The position numbers and the translations under genes are program-made. Shown one piece after another: positions 23,931 to 38,229 of a stretch of 64,000 nucleotides of DNA (position 1 is its first letter; the number at the start of each line of letters is the position of its first letter). The stretch is from Chrysomallon squamiferum (taxonomy: Eukaryota > Mollusca > Gastropoda > Neomphalida > Peltospiridae), in the NCBI GenBank assembly GCA_012295275.1, contig CM022673.1, positions 10,755,788 to 10,819,787 of the forward strand, written 5' to 3'. Below the pieces are notes generated by a model. The model was given only the letters and a program-made list of their open reading frames with translations, made no database searches and was not told where the DNA came from.

Positions 23931-25940
23931 ATGATAATTATTACTGTAAATATTATACCTTGTTTTATTAATGATTATGATTATGATTATTATTATTATT
24001 ATTACTACTACTACTACTATTATCGTTACTATCATTATTACTAAGAATATTATACCTTGTTTTATTAATGATTATGATTATGTATTATGATTATTATTAT
24101 TATTATTAGTATTAGTATTAGTATTAGTATTAGTATTATTAATATTATTATTATTATTATTGTTACTACTATTTCAGGATCACATGTATGAACAAAAGGT
24201 GAAGGAGAGGAAGAAAAACAGGCTGAAAAAAGACCCTTATGGAATCATATCGAGACGTGTTCTTGCTTGGTTCATAACCACGTAATCATTTATTTATCTA
24301 CACTGAAATCAGATTTTTTTCTCTTTTTCTTTCTTCCTTTATCCCTAATTATTTCTTCCTATTTTCTTTCTTTTATGTGTTTTATTATTTATTTATTTTT
24401 TCCTTTTGTTTGTTTGTTTGATTTAAATTTTTCCTTCCATACTTTTTTAAATATTTTTTTAGAGATTTAAATATAGAGATACATAGGTTTAAATGTAACT
24501 GTTTATGCAGAATTTGAATTATAATAAGAATCTATGCAAATATAGTAGGTATGTGTAGATTAATTTGAAATAAAAGCGTACTACTTTGTATACATTTTTG
24601 TGAAGTTGAGTATAGTAGTTTATAAGCATTTGTGTAAAATATAATTATTATGTATTACATTTATTTATGTCACTATTTCATAACACATAAAGTGACTTAA
24701 AGAAATTATACAGACAATGTTTTTTATTTGTAAAATAAGTTGCCTAAAGAACCAAATAAAATATCTTCTTTTTTTATGTCTTTTCTTTTATCTTACCTAC
24801 AGCAGCAATGACTTTTAAAATGTATTTTTCTTGTGTACATTTTAAAAGAATTTTTTAAATAAAAATATCTTTCAGATTTCTTATTTGTGTGGGTTGTACT
24901 GGAATCATTTATCTGGAAATCATTGTTCATGTGGAACAGTCTCAAGTTGAATCAAAAGCTGTAAGAAGAAACTAAATCTTCCCTATGTTTGTGTAAAACA
25001 AATATATATGTTTCGGGTAAAATAGTGATATGTAGTGATTTTTGTAAAATACTTTTATTATATAACATTTTATCTCTACTGAATATCAAAACACAAATTT
25101 TATTTATTTATTTTTTTAAATTTTAATGTGACAATGAATATAATTTAAACTATAAAATATATGAATGACATTTAAAAGATAGAAAACACCATTAAGGCAA
25201 TAATGAAATAAGATACATTCAGAAGACTGACGGAATCTTATCTGTTACTGCTATCAACATTTCAGAGAGTTCAGACTAATTGTTTTTATTTCCTTCTTTA
25301 TTTATTTATTTTTTTTAAATGAAAATTTTCTGTTGTATTATTGAAAAGATCAGTACCTAAGACTAATGATATTGTTACAGGATATGTCATTTTTGAGACT
25401 CTACTTCACACCAGTCTTCATTAGTATGATTAATGTGACTGTACCTTTCTGTATAAGAATGGTGAGCATTATTTTATACTGTTGTAAGATAACAAACTGT
25501 TACTTTCAGTAATCTTTTGCTTGCTGTTGCTCTCTTCTATCTGTCTGTCTGTGTGTGTGTATGTGTCTCTCTCTGAATATGCCAATTTATAACTGCTTTG
25601 GATGATTTTTGGGGGTTTATTTAATATTCATAGTAAAAAGAGATCATATTTTTCCAACAAAGTGTTTCATTATTTACCAGCTAGCTAAAATTGAGCACTA
25701 TGCTTCAGGCCAAGCTGAGTTAAATATCACTTTAGCAAGGATCTTTATTCTGAGGATGGCCAGTCTTGTCACACTCATTGCCTCGGTCTACTACAGGGCT
25801 ACAAGAAAAGGTTCCACTGAGGTATTTTACAAACTTTAAAGTATATATATGAACAGATATAAAAATTATTATTTCTAAAAGATTATCTTACATCAGCCAT
25901 TTGCAAGATATTTTAAGAACATAAATATTCTTCTTTGATG

Positions 25941-25976
<36 letters not shown>

Positions 25977-28900
25977 AAAAGAAACTAATTATATATATAT
26001 TTTTTTTTAACAGTTGTTACATGTTCTCCTTATTAAAAGTAATTACCATATGCAATATTTGACCCCAGTGTTTGATAATTATAAAATGTTACAATTAAAA
26101 GAATTAGTCATATAATATGTGCTGCAGTTTTTCAGTTTGGTATTTAACATGAGGAAATGTTTAATTTATGATGATATTATTGACAGTGAATTGGGGGTAT
26201 CAAATTCTAAACAATTCAAATTATTTATTCATTAATTCCAAATTATTAATATTTTCTAATTTTAAGTTATTTATTTGTTTGTTTATTAGTTCAATTATTT
26301 AATTATATATTTATTTATTTTTTTATTTTTTTGGTTTTGGGGTTTTTTTTTTTATTTGTTTGTTTCTCTGTACACTTGTTTGTTTGTTTGTTTATTTATT
26401 TAACTGTTTATTTATATTTTCCATAAAAATTTGTAATATGTTCTGAAAACTGACAGTGATGGTTTTTAACAAACTTTTCATAAAATTCATCTTTTTAAAC
26501 ATTTGATATGATATAATAAACCAGAGATAATTTTTATTCTGTGTGTTTTTTATAATTCTTGAAGGAAAAACCCAAATTTGAATTATGTACAGGAACTATC
26601 ATTGGACAGGAGCTTTACAAACTGGTGATTATGGACACTGTTGTAAATGTAAATATATTTATTAATCTTTCTTTATTTATTTATTTATATGTGTTACTGT
26701 GTGTGTCCATGAGTGTTTTGGTATGTCAGTGTGCATGTGTATGTGAGTGTGTGTGTTTTTGTGTTTAAGTGTGTTTTTATGTTGTGTTGTATTTTTGTGT
26801 TCCCTCATATATTTGTTTTAATATAAACAAACAAAAAAATTAGGACTTCAGCCACATTAAAAACACTGTTGAAATATTTCAAAATATTGATCTTCATGTT
26901 TTTTTATTTATTTTAAAAACATCTTTTTATGCACAGGCTGTTGCAAATGTCACAGTTTACTTTGGTTATTATTTCTGGACAAGAGAAAAAGATGAATACA
27001 TTATTTCCACCTCAGTTCTTGTGCTCATCTACCGAGAAAGTTTAATTCTGGTAAGTTATTTTAACTATTCAGTTTAAGATACATAGTAGAATTATTAAAT
27101 TTGAACAAAAAAAGGAATATCTGGACCATGTTTTTTGTATAAAAAGTAAATATATTATCATATATTTTACTAATAAGGAATTCAAAAATATACAACAATG
27201 AATTACAGGTTAAATTATTTATGATTTTTTAATATTATTATTATTATTTTTACAATAAATTACTTGTACCTTTGTTATAATAGGATGTTTTTGTACATAT
27301 AGGAAGCCTTTGGCTTTTAACTTATTAATTTACTTTTATGTGTTTGTTATAGTAATATGTATAAAATATATACATATGATTATACTATACATGCGTAATG
27401 AAATTATTTTTTAAAGTTTTAAAAAGTTTTAATTTACACGATGGAAAAACATAGACTTATTAAGTTATTGTCAGCTAAAAATATGCTTCTTAACATTAAT
27501 CAACATAAAATACTGCACAAAAATTAGAAATACTTCTTTCAGATTAGTAGACATGATACTTTTTGTTTATTTCCATGGATTTGGTATAGGTGACTAACCT
27601 TTGTTGAAAATGAAGTACAGTTACCATTTGCAGGTTGACTAAATGATGTGTACTGTGTTTTCAGTGTGGTGCAATGACCTGTCCAGTGCTGCCTGTGGTT
27701 GGCTGCCTGTCTAATGTGGAATTCTTCTACCTCAATTACTTTATTATGTTGTACACCTGCAAGCCGCCAATCAAACGATGGAGGCAGTCCCGCAAGACTC
27801 AGTTCATCATGACTTTTTTACTTCTCTCTATCCTGTGCCTGATTTTTCCCGTTTCGGTCGTCATTGGAAGGTATTGTTTTTATAATTACTTTATTACACG
27901 TTAAAGGTGAGCAAAGCAAAATGTGTGGTAATGTGTTGATTTTGTTTTAGGTAATGAATATTGTTATATCTACTAATACTTGATGTCACTACTAATAAAA
28001 CAAATAGTAATTGAACCTAAACAACAAAAACAACATATAATATAAATGCTTCTCTAACTAAGACTATAAACTGCAACCATTTCAAGAACTACTATTACAA
28101 TTAATAAACCTGCTATTACCAAGCTTCTTCTATAACTGTAGCTACTACAACTGGTACTGTTACTGCTCCTGCCACAACTACTAACCACTAAATCTAACTA
28201 CAACCTATTACAATCCCCCCGCTACTGCTGGTACTACCACCATCACCACGACCACTACCACTACCATTACTACTACTACTAATACTAGGATGGTTCAGGA
28301 TTGCTAATACAACTATATTATTAGTTTAATGTAAGATCTTTTAGATGGTGTGTTTTTTTTAGTGATGTTATCAACTTGGGGGTGAAAAGGTCTACTGGGG
28401 AGATTATGGGACCATTCAGAAATTCAAAGGTGCCCACTAACGTTTTCCAGCACTTCATAAATAACATTAAGACTAAAGAAATTCAGCTTTTTCTTCAGTG
28501 GATGGGATCACACACAGTCGTCTTGCCCCTGATTCTAATGTTAATGTAAGTAACAGATACGATAAAAAGAATATTTGATTCTTAGTGTAATGTAGCCGAC
28601 AAATTTCTTGAAAATAAATTATCTTGATTCTTATTCTAAAGTTAATGTGAGTGACAGTTATAATGAAAAGAAGTTTTGACTCATGCTGATGTAAGTAACA
28701 TATTTGATGAACAAAGTTTTGAATTATGTTCTATACAACAACATCTATAGGTAAGATAAAAAGAAGATTTGACTCTTCTTTTAATACCTTTATAATTAAT
28801 AAACAGACCTGATTAACACTCATGTTTACAAACATAAAATATATTAACTAATAATCAAGTTTCACAGTCAGGCTTACATAACTGAAATATATTCAGATTC

Positions 28901-29784
28901 ATTCATATCACGATTTATAAGTTTTAAAATTGTCTTTTCAAAAATAACTATGAACAGCATCCATTTTGCTACCTCCTCCCAACTCCTAATTAAATCTGTC
29001 AGAAAATAATTATCTTCGGTTTTTATTTTTTTATTTTTTTATTTTTACAGATGTTTTCTTGGCTATCAACATCGAAGATTTGTTGGCGAGCATCGTCATT
29101 CTCACATTCTTCAGATAGAACTACAGCAGGTAAGTGAATTTAATGATGTTGTTGTAACTAACATTATGAATTAATTCCACCTGAAGGGTGAATGGTATTA
29201 TTATAACACATTATAAATTCTATCTGCAATGTCCTAACACTATTGACACCATAGTTATAAGAGTCATAATAATTGTTACAAATATTATCTGAAATGTCCT
29301 AACACTAAAGACACCATAGTTATAATAATTGTTACAAATATTATTTGAAATGTCCTAACACTAAAGACACCATAGTTATAATAGTCATAATAATTGTTAC
29401 AAATATTATCTGAAATGTCCTAACACTACTGACACTATTATTGCAGTAATAATGACAAATTATATCTGCAGCATTAAGGAGGAATTGTTTTTAGGCACAT
29501 TACAAATTTTATCTCAAATATTCTAATGATATTATTATAATAATTGCATTTGAAACTATTTCTGTTATTATAGTTTCAGTTACTTTAATGGTACACTTTT
29601 CACACTGTAAATTAAGCACAATTCTGCAATTTGATTTATATTTCTAAAATTCTTTTGCTTTTTATATTTTTATTTAAATGAAAATATTTTATTTCAGGAA
29701 AGAGCAGACAACAAAATACTTGCAAAGAAACTTTATGAATTAAAACACATTCGCAGAAGAAGTACTGTCCATCACCCTTCTTGA
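19669..29784 (+). CDS. Transmembrane channel-like (TMC) protein
   Basis: Eighteen coding exons: 19669-19724, 20648-20714, 21024-21157, 21619-21688, 22015-22087, 22442-22614, 22854-22984, 23696-23846, 24178-24281, 24876-24960, 25381-25461, 25681-25821, 26565-26648, 26937-27050, 27665-27870, 28363-28545, 29051-29129, 29698-29784. All have AG/GT borders and join in frame to about 672 aa. TMC proteins are multi-pass channel subunits (TMC1/2 carry hair-cell mechanotransduction). Seen: an acidic and basic N-terminus, GHFGSGIGTMFVFFRW opening the membrane region, multiple hydrophobic helices, the signature region ending GQELYKLVIMD, then CPVLPVVGCLSNVEFFYLNY and a basic C-terminus. The usual CWET core is replaced by LCTGT. 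Exon 13 could instead end at 26642, two codons shorter. An AG at 19644-19645 just before the ATG suggests an upstream non-coding exon. The subfamily cannot be settled by eye. Confidence 0.93.
29210..29460 (+). repeat. ~60-65 bp tandem repeat in TMC last intron
   Basis: A unit containing GAAATGTCCTAACACT, then GACACCATAGTTATAA and AATTGTTACAAATATTATCT, occurs about four times with small changes. Confidence 0.9.
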
Positions 29785-29951
29785 ACGTTTAATACGTAAA
29801 TAAGTATTTTATTAACATGTTAATTACAGTACTGGTGTCGTTATTATCACTGTCATCCTCCTCATTTTATATGTTAAAAAGGTTATTTTGCTTCTTTTTT
29901 TGTTTTTGTTTTTTTGTTTTGTTTTAAAAAGATGTTTTATTTTGATAACAA

Positions 29952-29957
29952 AATAAA
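29952..29957 (+). terminator. Candidate poly(A) signal of TMC
   Basis: AATAAA about 170 bp after the TMC stop codon, in AT-rich DNA; other matches lie nearby. Confidence 0.3.
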
Positions 29958-30097
29958 AAATAAAATTCACATTCATCATGTTGTTACAAACATTAATTAT
30001 AAAATGTTTTGAGAAAGTTCACGAACATTCTTACCAGATTTTTTCAAAAGTGAAAAAAATAAATTTAAATGATAAAACAACATTAAATAATTTAAAA

Positions 30098-30132
<35 letters not shown>

Positions 30133-30359
30133 ATATTTTCACTTCTATTAAAATCCAGTTGTTCTATTATTTAAAAACCAGTTTAATGTTAAAACAAATA
30201 AACAATTTTAGTTATTTAATGAAGAACCATTTATCAGTAAGTTTCACACTCCAGTCAAATTTATTCTGGTATTTTTGTTTATTATTATGGTTTTTTTGGG
30301 GTGGGGAGTGGGAATCTTTTTGTTTGTTTGTTTTATTTTAAATAATGTTTAGACATAAA

Positions 30360-30990
30360 TTTGTTTAACGTATGTGTTGAACACTTCAAAATAGTTTATT
30401 ACTGTTGGTGGGTGTAAATAATACTTGAAGTGCTCATTTGTATGCATTAAAGGTTTGTTTAAAATATGTTGAACACACAAAAATTAGTTTAGTAACTGTA
30501 GATATATTTTAAAAATGTGTGTATGTGTGTGCATGTGTGTGTGCTCTGTTTTATGTTCCTTGAATTAGATTTGGATGCATTAAAAGTTTAAATGTTTTAT
30601 ATTGTGTTGAACACGAAAAACAATTTATTAACTGTAAATATATGTAATATATATATATACATATATTTCTGTCCATATTCCTTGAAATATAGATTTGGAT
30701 GCATTAATGGTTTAAATGTTTTTAATTGTGTTGAACACAAAAAATAATTTAATAACTAGATATATGTAAAGAAAATATATCTGTATATATATATACATAC
30801 ATATATTTCATTGCATGTTCCTTGAAATACAGATTTGGATGCATTAATGGTTTAAATGTTTTAAAATATTTTAATAATTGTGGACATACGTAAAAATATG
30901 CATACATGTATTTACTTGAATTCATTGTTTAGACATGTTTAAAATGTGTTGAACACTGTTAGCAAACTGTTTAGTAATTATTGTCTATAC
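30360..30990 (+). repeat. ~130 bp degenerate tandem repeat
   Basis: The phrases GTGTTGAACAC, AATTTATTAACTG, a TATATA tract, TTCCTTGAAATA and GATTTGGATGCATTAATGG recur in the same order about four to five times. It lies just downstream of TMC. Confidence 0.8.
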
Positions 30991-31229
30991 TCACAAGAAA
31001 AAATGATTTATTTACTTGAAAACAGTTTTTAAACAAATTATACCTCATTATCCTAGGTTCTTTTTTACATGGGATAAAAAAAGCTTTTTGTTATTACATT
31101 ATGGTGTGATTTACTGGCATTTGCATCAGATTGTAAAGAAATAAATCTAATTAAAATTTAACAAAATTTCATTTAATTTTAATGTATATAACATGTCAAA
31201 CTTAATTATTATTTCTTCACATTCATATA

Positions 31230-31263
<34 letters not shown>

Positions 31264-32323
31264 GGAAGCTACTTCTGCATCTCATTGTTCACCATTGCCA
31301 GCAACAAATATTTTATATAAAGTCCCTGTTTCTCTTTCTCTCTCTTGTTCTCTCTCACTGTTAGTACATACATATATACATTTTTAAATATTCACACAAT
31401 TAGAAGCATACATCTCAACACGTTTCAGAACAAAAGAAAAATCATTTCATGTTCACAAATGTTTAATAAGTTCAACTTCACAGAAAAAAAATATCACAAA
31501 CATATCCGACAGTTTAAACTAATATTCATTTAAAACAGATTCTTGAACATCTCATAATAAAATTTACCAGGAATCATTTATGTAATTATTTAAAAAAAAA
31601 AAAAATTCTTTTTTCTGCAGAATTTAATTCAAGTTATCTTGTCAGAGTTCACATTTCACGAATACATAAGCATTTTTTTAGCATCAGAATTTTACATTAT
31701 ATATAAAATAATATTAAAATTTTACTGTGAAAAAGGATTCATTTTAATATTAGTAACTTTTCAAGATCATTCCAAGCATACTTAATATTTATATTTTCAT
31801 ATCTAAAATTGTAGCTGTAGATGAAAACACACACACTTAACAAACAAACACATCCATCAAATGACTCTCTAAACATTGTAACCAGCATATTACTATTATT
31901 TACTATCTTCTGTTTAATTTTCCTCACCTTGGGAAACAGAATTTGGTCTAAAAAGGAGTTAAACATACCTTATATTAAGAAAATAATCAGTATGAGATTA
32001 AAAATGATTAAAAAGTAAAATGAAATGAAATTAAATTAAATTAGCATAAAATAAGTTAAGATAAGGTAAATAAACAAATAAATAATAGAAGACAAAAATA
32101 AAATTTAATACTAATTATTAAGATAATTTGTGTCTTAATTTTCCAAGTTGTATGGGAAAAAATAATAAGTTTCCAGTTTAAATAAAATTTAAAATATTTA
32201 CCACTAGGAATAAAAAATAAATATATTTCTTATTGTTATAGTTTATTTTTAAAATAAATATGTTTATCAGGGCCTATGATGCTTGAAATTTTGCTTTATC
32301 ACGTTTCAGATAGTACTTAATGC

Positions 32324-32368
<45 letters not shown>

Positions 32369-34799
32369 ATAATAAGAATAATAACAACAATAACAATAAT
32401 AATAATAAAACATAAATAAATATTACCACCAATAACAATAAACTACTGGTAACAATGACATGTACATATTTCACACAAACAATGCAGATAAATTAAGACT
32501 ATGCAAAATTTTACCTAACAGTGCAGATATTTAATCAAAACATCTCTATATTCATATATACATAACAATAGGGTTATATATATAAAAAATAATAATAAGA
32601 AAAATAAAATAAAAAAAAGATACATAAGCCAGTTTTATATACATAAAGGAAGAAATTTTGTGCATAAATCAAAACAATAACAAATAAAAATTCACCTAGA
32701 TACAGCTGTAATAAAAAAAAATGCTTTGAAGGAAAGCTGAATCAGTCTTGATTCTACAATGCTGAATCAAAAATGTAATAGTAATATTTTGTAATACAAT
32801 ATTTATAAACAATATCATTATATTCAGTACTGTTCTTAATATAAAAAGCCATCAAAATTTTAATAATTCAAACGTTAATGATTCAAAAAGGATAAATAAA
32901 TAATCATCCATTTAGTAAGTGAATGAAAGAAAAGCATGTTTTTGATGTTAACTTTATGCAAAACAAATATGATCACTTTCAAGTAAAACAGTAAACAAAA
33001 ACTCCACTTACATCATTGACTGTTGATATAATTCAGTCATTAAAAAATGAACAACAACAAAACATATCCACAAAACTAAACCAAGACAGATAATCCAATT
33101 ATTATTATTATTATTTAAGTTTATTTACTAGTTTAATTTAAAATACAAGTATACTGGGGAAGGGACTAGTATGTTAAAAGAGCTTGCCAACATTAAACAG
33201 ATCATAGGCTGTTAATTTAAAAGTGTATCTAAATTTTAATGAACAAATTAAATATTTGTTGTTGTTCTTAAATGCTTTCATGTAATAATTTTATTAGTAT
33301 TTTTAATATGAGTGCTTGCTTATAATAAAATTGGAAAAAAAAAAAAAAAAAAAAAATAAAAATAAAATAAAATAAATAAATAAATAAACAAATAAATAAA
33401 AAATATGAAGACATATTTCCTGTCATTAGTTTTTGGTTAGTGACATCATTTTTTATACAGAAGTGTTTTCTTATTTTTGTTATAATTAAATATGAAATGC
33501 TGTCTCATGGACTTGCTACACTTTATTATTATGAAAGGATAAGGTCAGTTAATAAAACAACTACATATTACATGAAACATTTTAGATTGTTTACTTACGC
33601 CATCTTAGCTACACTTTAAAATTAACTCACCACATTTCACAGATTATATTCATTACTAAAAGACAATAAATCTGACAGATATTAACAAGTGTTATATATT
33701 TAATAATGTAGAATATTTACCTATATATATATATATATATATATATAGAAACACCAACTGCTTACAATATACACGAACTGATACTTACAAAACTATATTT
33801 ATATTAATAGATTAATGTATATGGTATAATAATAATAATAAAAAAATTCTGTAGATTAAACATTAAGGTATATGAATTAATCACTGCAAAAATTATTTTA
33901 AAAAATTATCCCAATAATAATAATAATAATAATAATAATAATTATAATTATAATAACAAAATTTAACAAAAAGTTTATATACATGTTTATATATACATAA
34001 AACAAATAAATAAATACGTAAGTCACCACAAATATTATTTTTCAAAAACATCCCAATCTACACATCTAGAAATGAAAGCTTACATTAAAATGATTCAATC
34101 TAAAGGTTACCACTTTTCAGTATCTTACTTGTTATATTAATAAAAAATTAACTGCAGAAATATGAATTAAAAGAAATAGCACAAGAACTGAAATTACTGT
34201 TGGACCCTTTGTACACTTAATCACACACAGAAATAATAAAAAAAAATATATATATATATACACATATACACATACACAGAATGACAGACTTAAAAGAGTA
34301 TGTTCAAATTTGCATTTTTTAAAGAATGTTCTGCAAATCTGAAATTTACTCTATATAAATTTAACTACAAATTTGACAACAACAGTCAGAATTAAAAAAA
34401 AAAAAAAAAACTACTTATTAGAAAAAAAAAATTGTTTATTAATATATGATAATAAACAAATTTTAAAATATTCCAAAAACAAAAACATAAACATTTATTA
34501 ACTTGCTTATGAATATTCATGACTACTGTTTACACAAAACTGAGAACAAATATGAACATCACAACAGTTAAATATAATTTACATAATAACTAAACTTAAA
34601 TAACAATTTAAATTCACAACTTTTAACTCTAATTTAAATTAGAATAGAAGATAAGCTTACAGATATATAAATTTTTTAAATCTATTATAATTGCTATGGA
34701 TTACAAAAAGTGGATACATCAAAAGTATATGATATTCCTATTTGGTTATTTTTTGTTTTTTTGTTTTTTCTGTGTTATTACAATTCATGAAAAAAAAAT

Positions 34800-35010
34800 G
34801 TGTAATATATCTGAGATACGTGACAAGAAATCTAGCTTGGATGCTTTTGTTTTCATATCAAAGAGTTCATGAAAAATACTGGAAATGTATGTCAGGGATT
34901 TGTCAAGCATTCTAGCTTCTGTGCTTTTGTTTTCAGGCTCATAAAAAGTTCTTGAAAAATACTCGAACTATCTCTAAGCAATTTGACAAACATCACTTTA
35001 TGCTTTTGTT
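34800..35010 (+). repeat. ~90 bp degenerate tandem repeat, about 3 copies
   Basis: The phrases ATGCTTTTGTTTTCA, AGTTCATGAAAAATACTGG and TTTGTCAAGCATTCTAGCTT recur three times in order with divergence. Confidence 0.65.
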
Positions 35011-37666
35011 TTAACTGTTATTAATGAGCTTTCATGGGCATTGTCATTTAATAAGCATGTTTGCACCAATGTTTATAATTATTATTATCATTATCGTAAG
35101 ATCTCAGCAATAAAATCAAGTCATTTAAGAAGCTGCTAACTTGTACACCAATGTTAATATGGTGAAAGAAAATGAAAAAGGATAAACACAAAGGCCAGTA
35201 TTTCATAATCTGTTACCAAACAAGATGGCACTGAGATCCAGCATATTCTGTTCATGGAGATTTGCAAAAATCCTGCAGTAATTAGCACAGATCAGTTAGA
35301 CATACCTTTCAGTCTTTCAGGGTTGGTGTTAGGAATATTGCACAAGTTATGAAGTAGCAGTTTGTCTCAGTATAATCAATCAAGAAGTTCTAACAACATG
35401 GGTGCTCTGAGGTTGAGAGGTTTTTTTTTTTTGTAAGATCTATCTAAGATGTCATGCAGTACTAAGTCTAGAATGAGTTATCTTCTGGAGACATGAAAAT
35501 CCAGAACTAAATAACAATCATTTGTATTCTTCATAACATGAATGGGAAAATTGTTGGCTGATAAAAAATAACTGAAAGAAAATCATGAACAGCTGCACCA
35601 AATCCACATTTACTGTCCAACTGGTTAATTAAACAGTTTTGTTGGATCAGAATTAACCAGGTCATCCATCAAACTATGTAACAGTTCTAAATGACAGATA
35701 GTGGTATCATCCACCACAATGCACCACTAAACTTGCAAAAACAAAAGGAAACTGTTCAGTTGCATCTATGTCTTCTTCTTCTTCCTGACATATTTCTCTC
35801 TAGAATTCTCAACACAGAATTTTCTGTCTGCTGAAAACTGTATTTAAGTACATTACCTGTAATTCTGGTTGTGCAATAAGCTGATGTAACTATATATCGT
35901 CATCGCTGGAGAATTAACTAGTCAGGCCAACAGGATGTCAGTTTAGTTGATTCATTGTTAGGGATTGTCGAACTGTCTTAACATATCAAAGCCACAGACA
36001 ATAATCTTCAGATTCTTAAGAGCCACAAGACATAATTATTAACTTAATTCAGTAATTAATTTAAATGTGCTCCAGCAACATATTTTCTCAAGATACATAT
36101 TAATGTCAAACAGCCACATTATCATTCAAAAGCTAGTTTACAAAATACAATATCATTTAACTTGGGTAATTGGCAATATTCAAATGCATGATAAAATTTT
36201 CAAGAACTAATATTTATTTTAGTTCTAGTGCAAAAATACTGAATACTCATAATTAAATCATGTAAAAAGAAATGAAAAGAAAGAAAATATAGAATTGAAA
36301 ATTAAATTAACAATTATTTATTTATATGTTTACTTAATTAATTATGATCATGAAATAAATTACTGTTTACGTAGAGCTTTTATTACTTTTTATTAACATT
36401 ATTGATTCACTGACCAAAGCACTTAACTTTTGTAATTAAATATTTATTACTTTAATAAACAAATTTCAGTACTATTGTAAATTTATGTCTACTTGAAAAA
36501 TAAAATTCAAAATAGGTGTAAAAAGACTACACAGCTAAGTACGTAAAAGTACACATTTAAATATGTGGATACTGCATATAAACATATACACATAAACTTT
36601 ATATATTTCTAAATACACGAAATCTACTTACATCTAAAAACATAAGCTTACAAACATCTAAATATTTAATTATACATACTGTGAAAACTATACACAGTAA
36701 ACTGGGGGCAATATGCTAACATCAAAATACAGTCAGTGCCAAAAAAACGTAACAATAATTTATATAACAGCATATACATAAACAATGGCATATGATGATT
36801 CATGAAATTCCCTTGTACCAGCTTTCAAGCTATAAAGGCCAAGAAAAATGATCAGTCAATGCCATACAACGGTGTCATGCTATTTCAGTTACCGTATAGA
36901 CATTTTTACTTGACTGTCCTGCAAAAATTGGCATCACCAAAGACCGAACATGAATTATTGTCATCAACATGTCATTGGATTATACAGGATAATTTCATAC
37001 AGCAAATGAAGTCTTGAACAAAACAAATAAGTATTTTGAAATCACCATTTTGCAATGACTAGCATCACTGAGGATTACACAGTCAATGAAATCTTGTGTG
37101 AAATTTGATACCATCATATTGCAATGTCTGGTGTCAGTTATGATCCAATCTGAATAATTTGAATTAGACAGAGGGTATCAGAAAGCTTATGAAATCTTAA
37201 GCAATACAATTACATTTGCATTATCAAAAAAACAACAAAAAACAATCTCTGATTGATAATAATACAGAACTCTTTTGAATAAAAAAATCTTTCATGATGG
37301 TTCTCTTTGCATCTGTAGTCCTGTGAATGTCCTGTGAGATTTTTACTTCCGTGCAATTATATATAATCCTGTTGTTTACCAAACATCAAAATTCTTGACT
37401 AATATGGTTTTGGATCTGTACTCATACTAATATTACATGGCCATTTATGATTTAATCCTGTGCTGACAGTTTTAATAAAACTATTATCTTTCTCCTCGGC
37501 ATCATGTATTGTTTGAAATATTCTCTTCTTTTTTCCCCACTTTGGACTCTTTTGAAAAATGGTCATTTATGCACTGTCATATGGCATTACTGATTAATGT
37601 ATCAAGGCCTTTATATTTCAAGCTTAAGTTATTTACTAGTAAATACAATGATAACTGTTGCAGACC

Positions 37667-37785
37667 TGATTGCAGACTCCACTAAACTTTGTGCTTGGCT
37701 AAATAATTGTCGCAGATTCTACTAAACTTAGTGCTTGGCTAAATAATTGTCGCAGATTCTACTAAACTTGGTGCTTGGCTAATAA
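37667..37785 (-). repeat. 48 bp repeat, 3 copies, next to the Bcl-2 stop
   Basis: GTCGCAGATTCTACTAAACT, then TGGTGCTTGGCTAAATAATT (+ strand) is present three times, starting about 40 bp beyond the Bcl-2 stop codon, so it lies in the presumed 3' UTR. Confidence 0.9.
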
Positions 37786-37822
37786 AAAAAAAAGGGGAGG
37801 CAACTGGATCCTAGCGACTGTT

Positions 37823-37963
37823 TCATGATTTCTGAGTCAATATGGCACCAAGTGTCAAAACTCCGATAGCCCCTGCTGCGTAGCCACAAATCTGCTTCAA
37901 ACTTGGCCACGGACTTTCGTTTCTTCTTTCAGGTCCCTGTGCATAGAACTCCACAAAGCCATC
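37823..37963 (-). CDS. Bcl-2 family gene, terminal coding exon (BH2 end, anchor)
   Basis: The acceptor TTTATAG ends at 37964 on the minus strand and the first codons read DGFVEFYAQGP, completing BH2. After WPSLKQICGY comes a hydrophobic tail ending in TQKS and a TGA at 37825-37823. Although 12.6 kb from exon 1, phase and motif continuity are exact. Confidence 0.93.
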   Translation of the reverse strand, partial: DGFVEFYAQGPERRNESPWPSLKQICGYAAGAIGVLTLGAILTQKS

Positions 37964-37968
37964 CTATA

Positions 37969-38031
<63 letters not shown>

Positions 38032-38190
38032 TAATAATAATAAAAATAATAATAACAATAATAATAATAATAATAACAACAACAATAATAATAATAATCC
38101 TGTAATATTAATAATAATAATAAAAAAATAATAATAATACAAAAAATAATAATAATAAAAATAATAATAACAATAATAATAATAATAATC

Positions 38191-38229
<39 letters not shown>

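Larger units (their letters stand above)
29785..37822. other. Gene-free region between TMC and Bcl-2 (tail to tail)
   Basis: No coding similarity on either strand. Contents include AATA and TA repeats, (AAT)n (about 32323-32410), A-runs (about 33336-33356), tandem repeats at 30360-30990 and 34800-35010, and, near 35200-37800, less repetitive DNA that is probably the 3' UTR of the minus-strand Bcl-2 gene. Confidence 0.6.
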
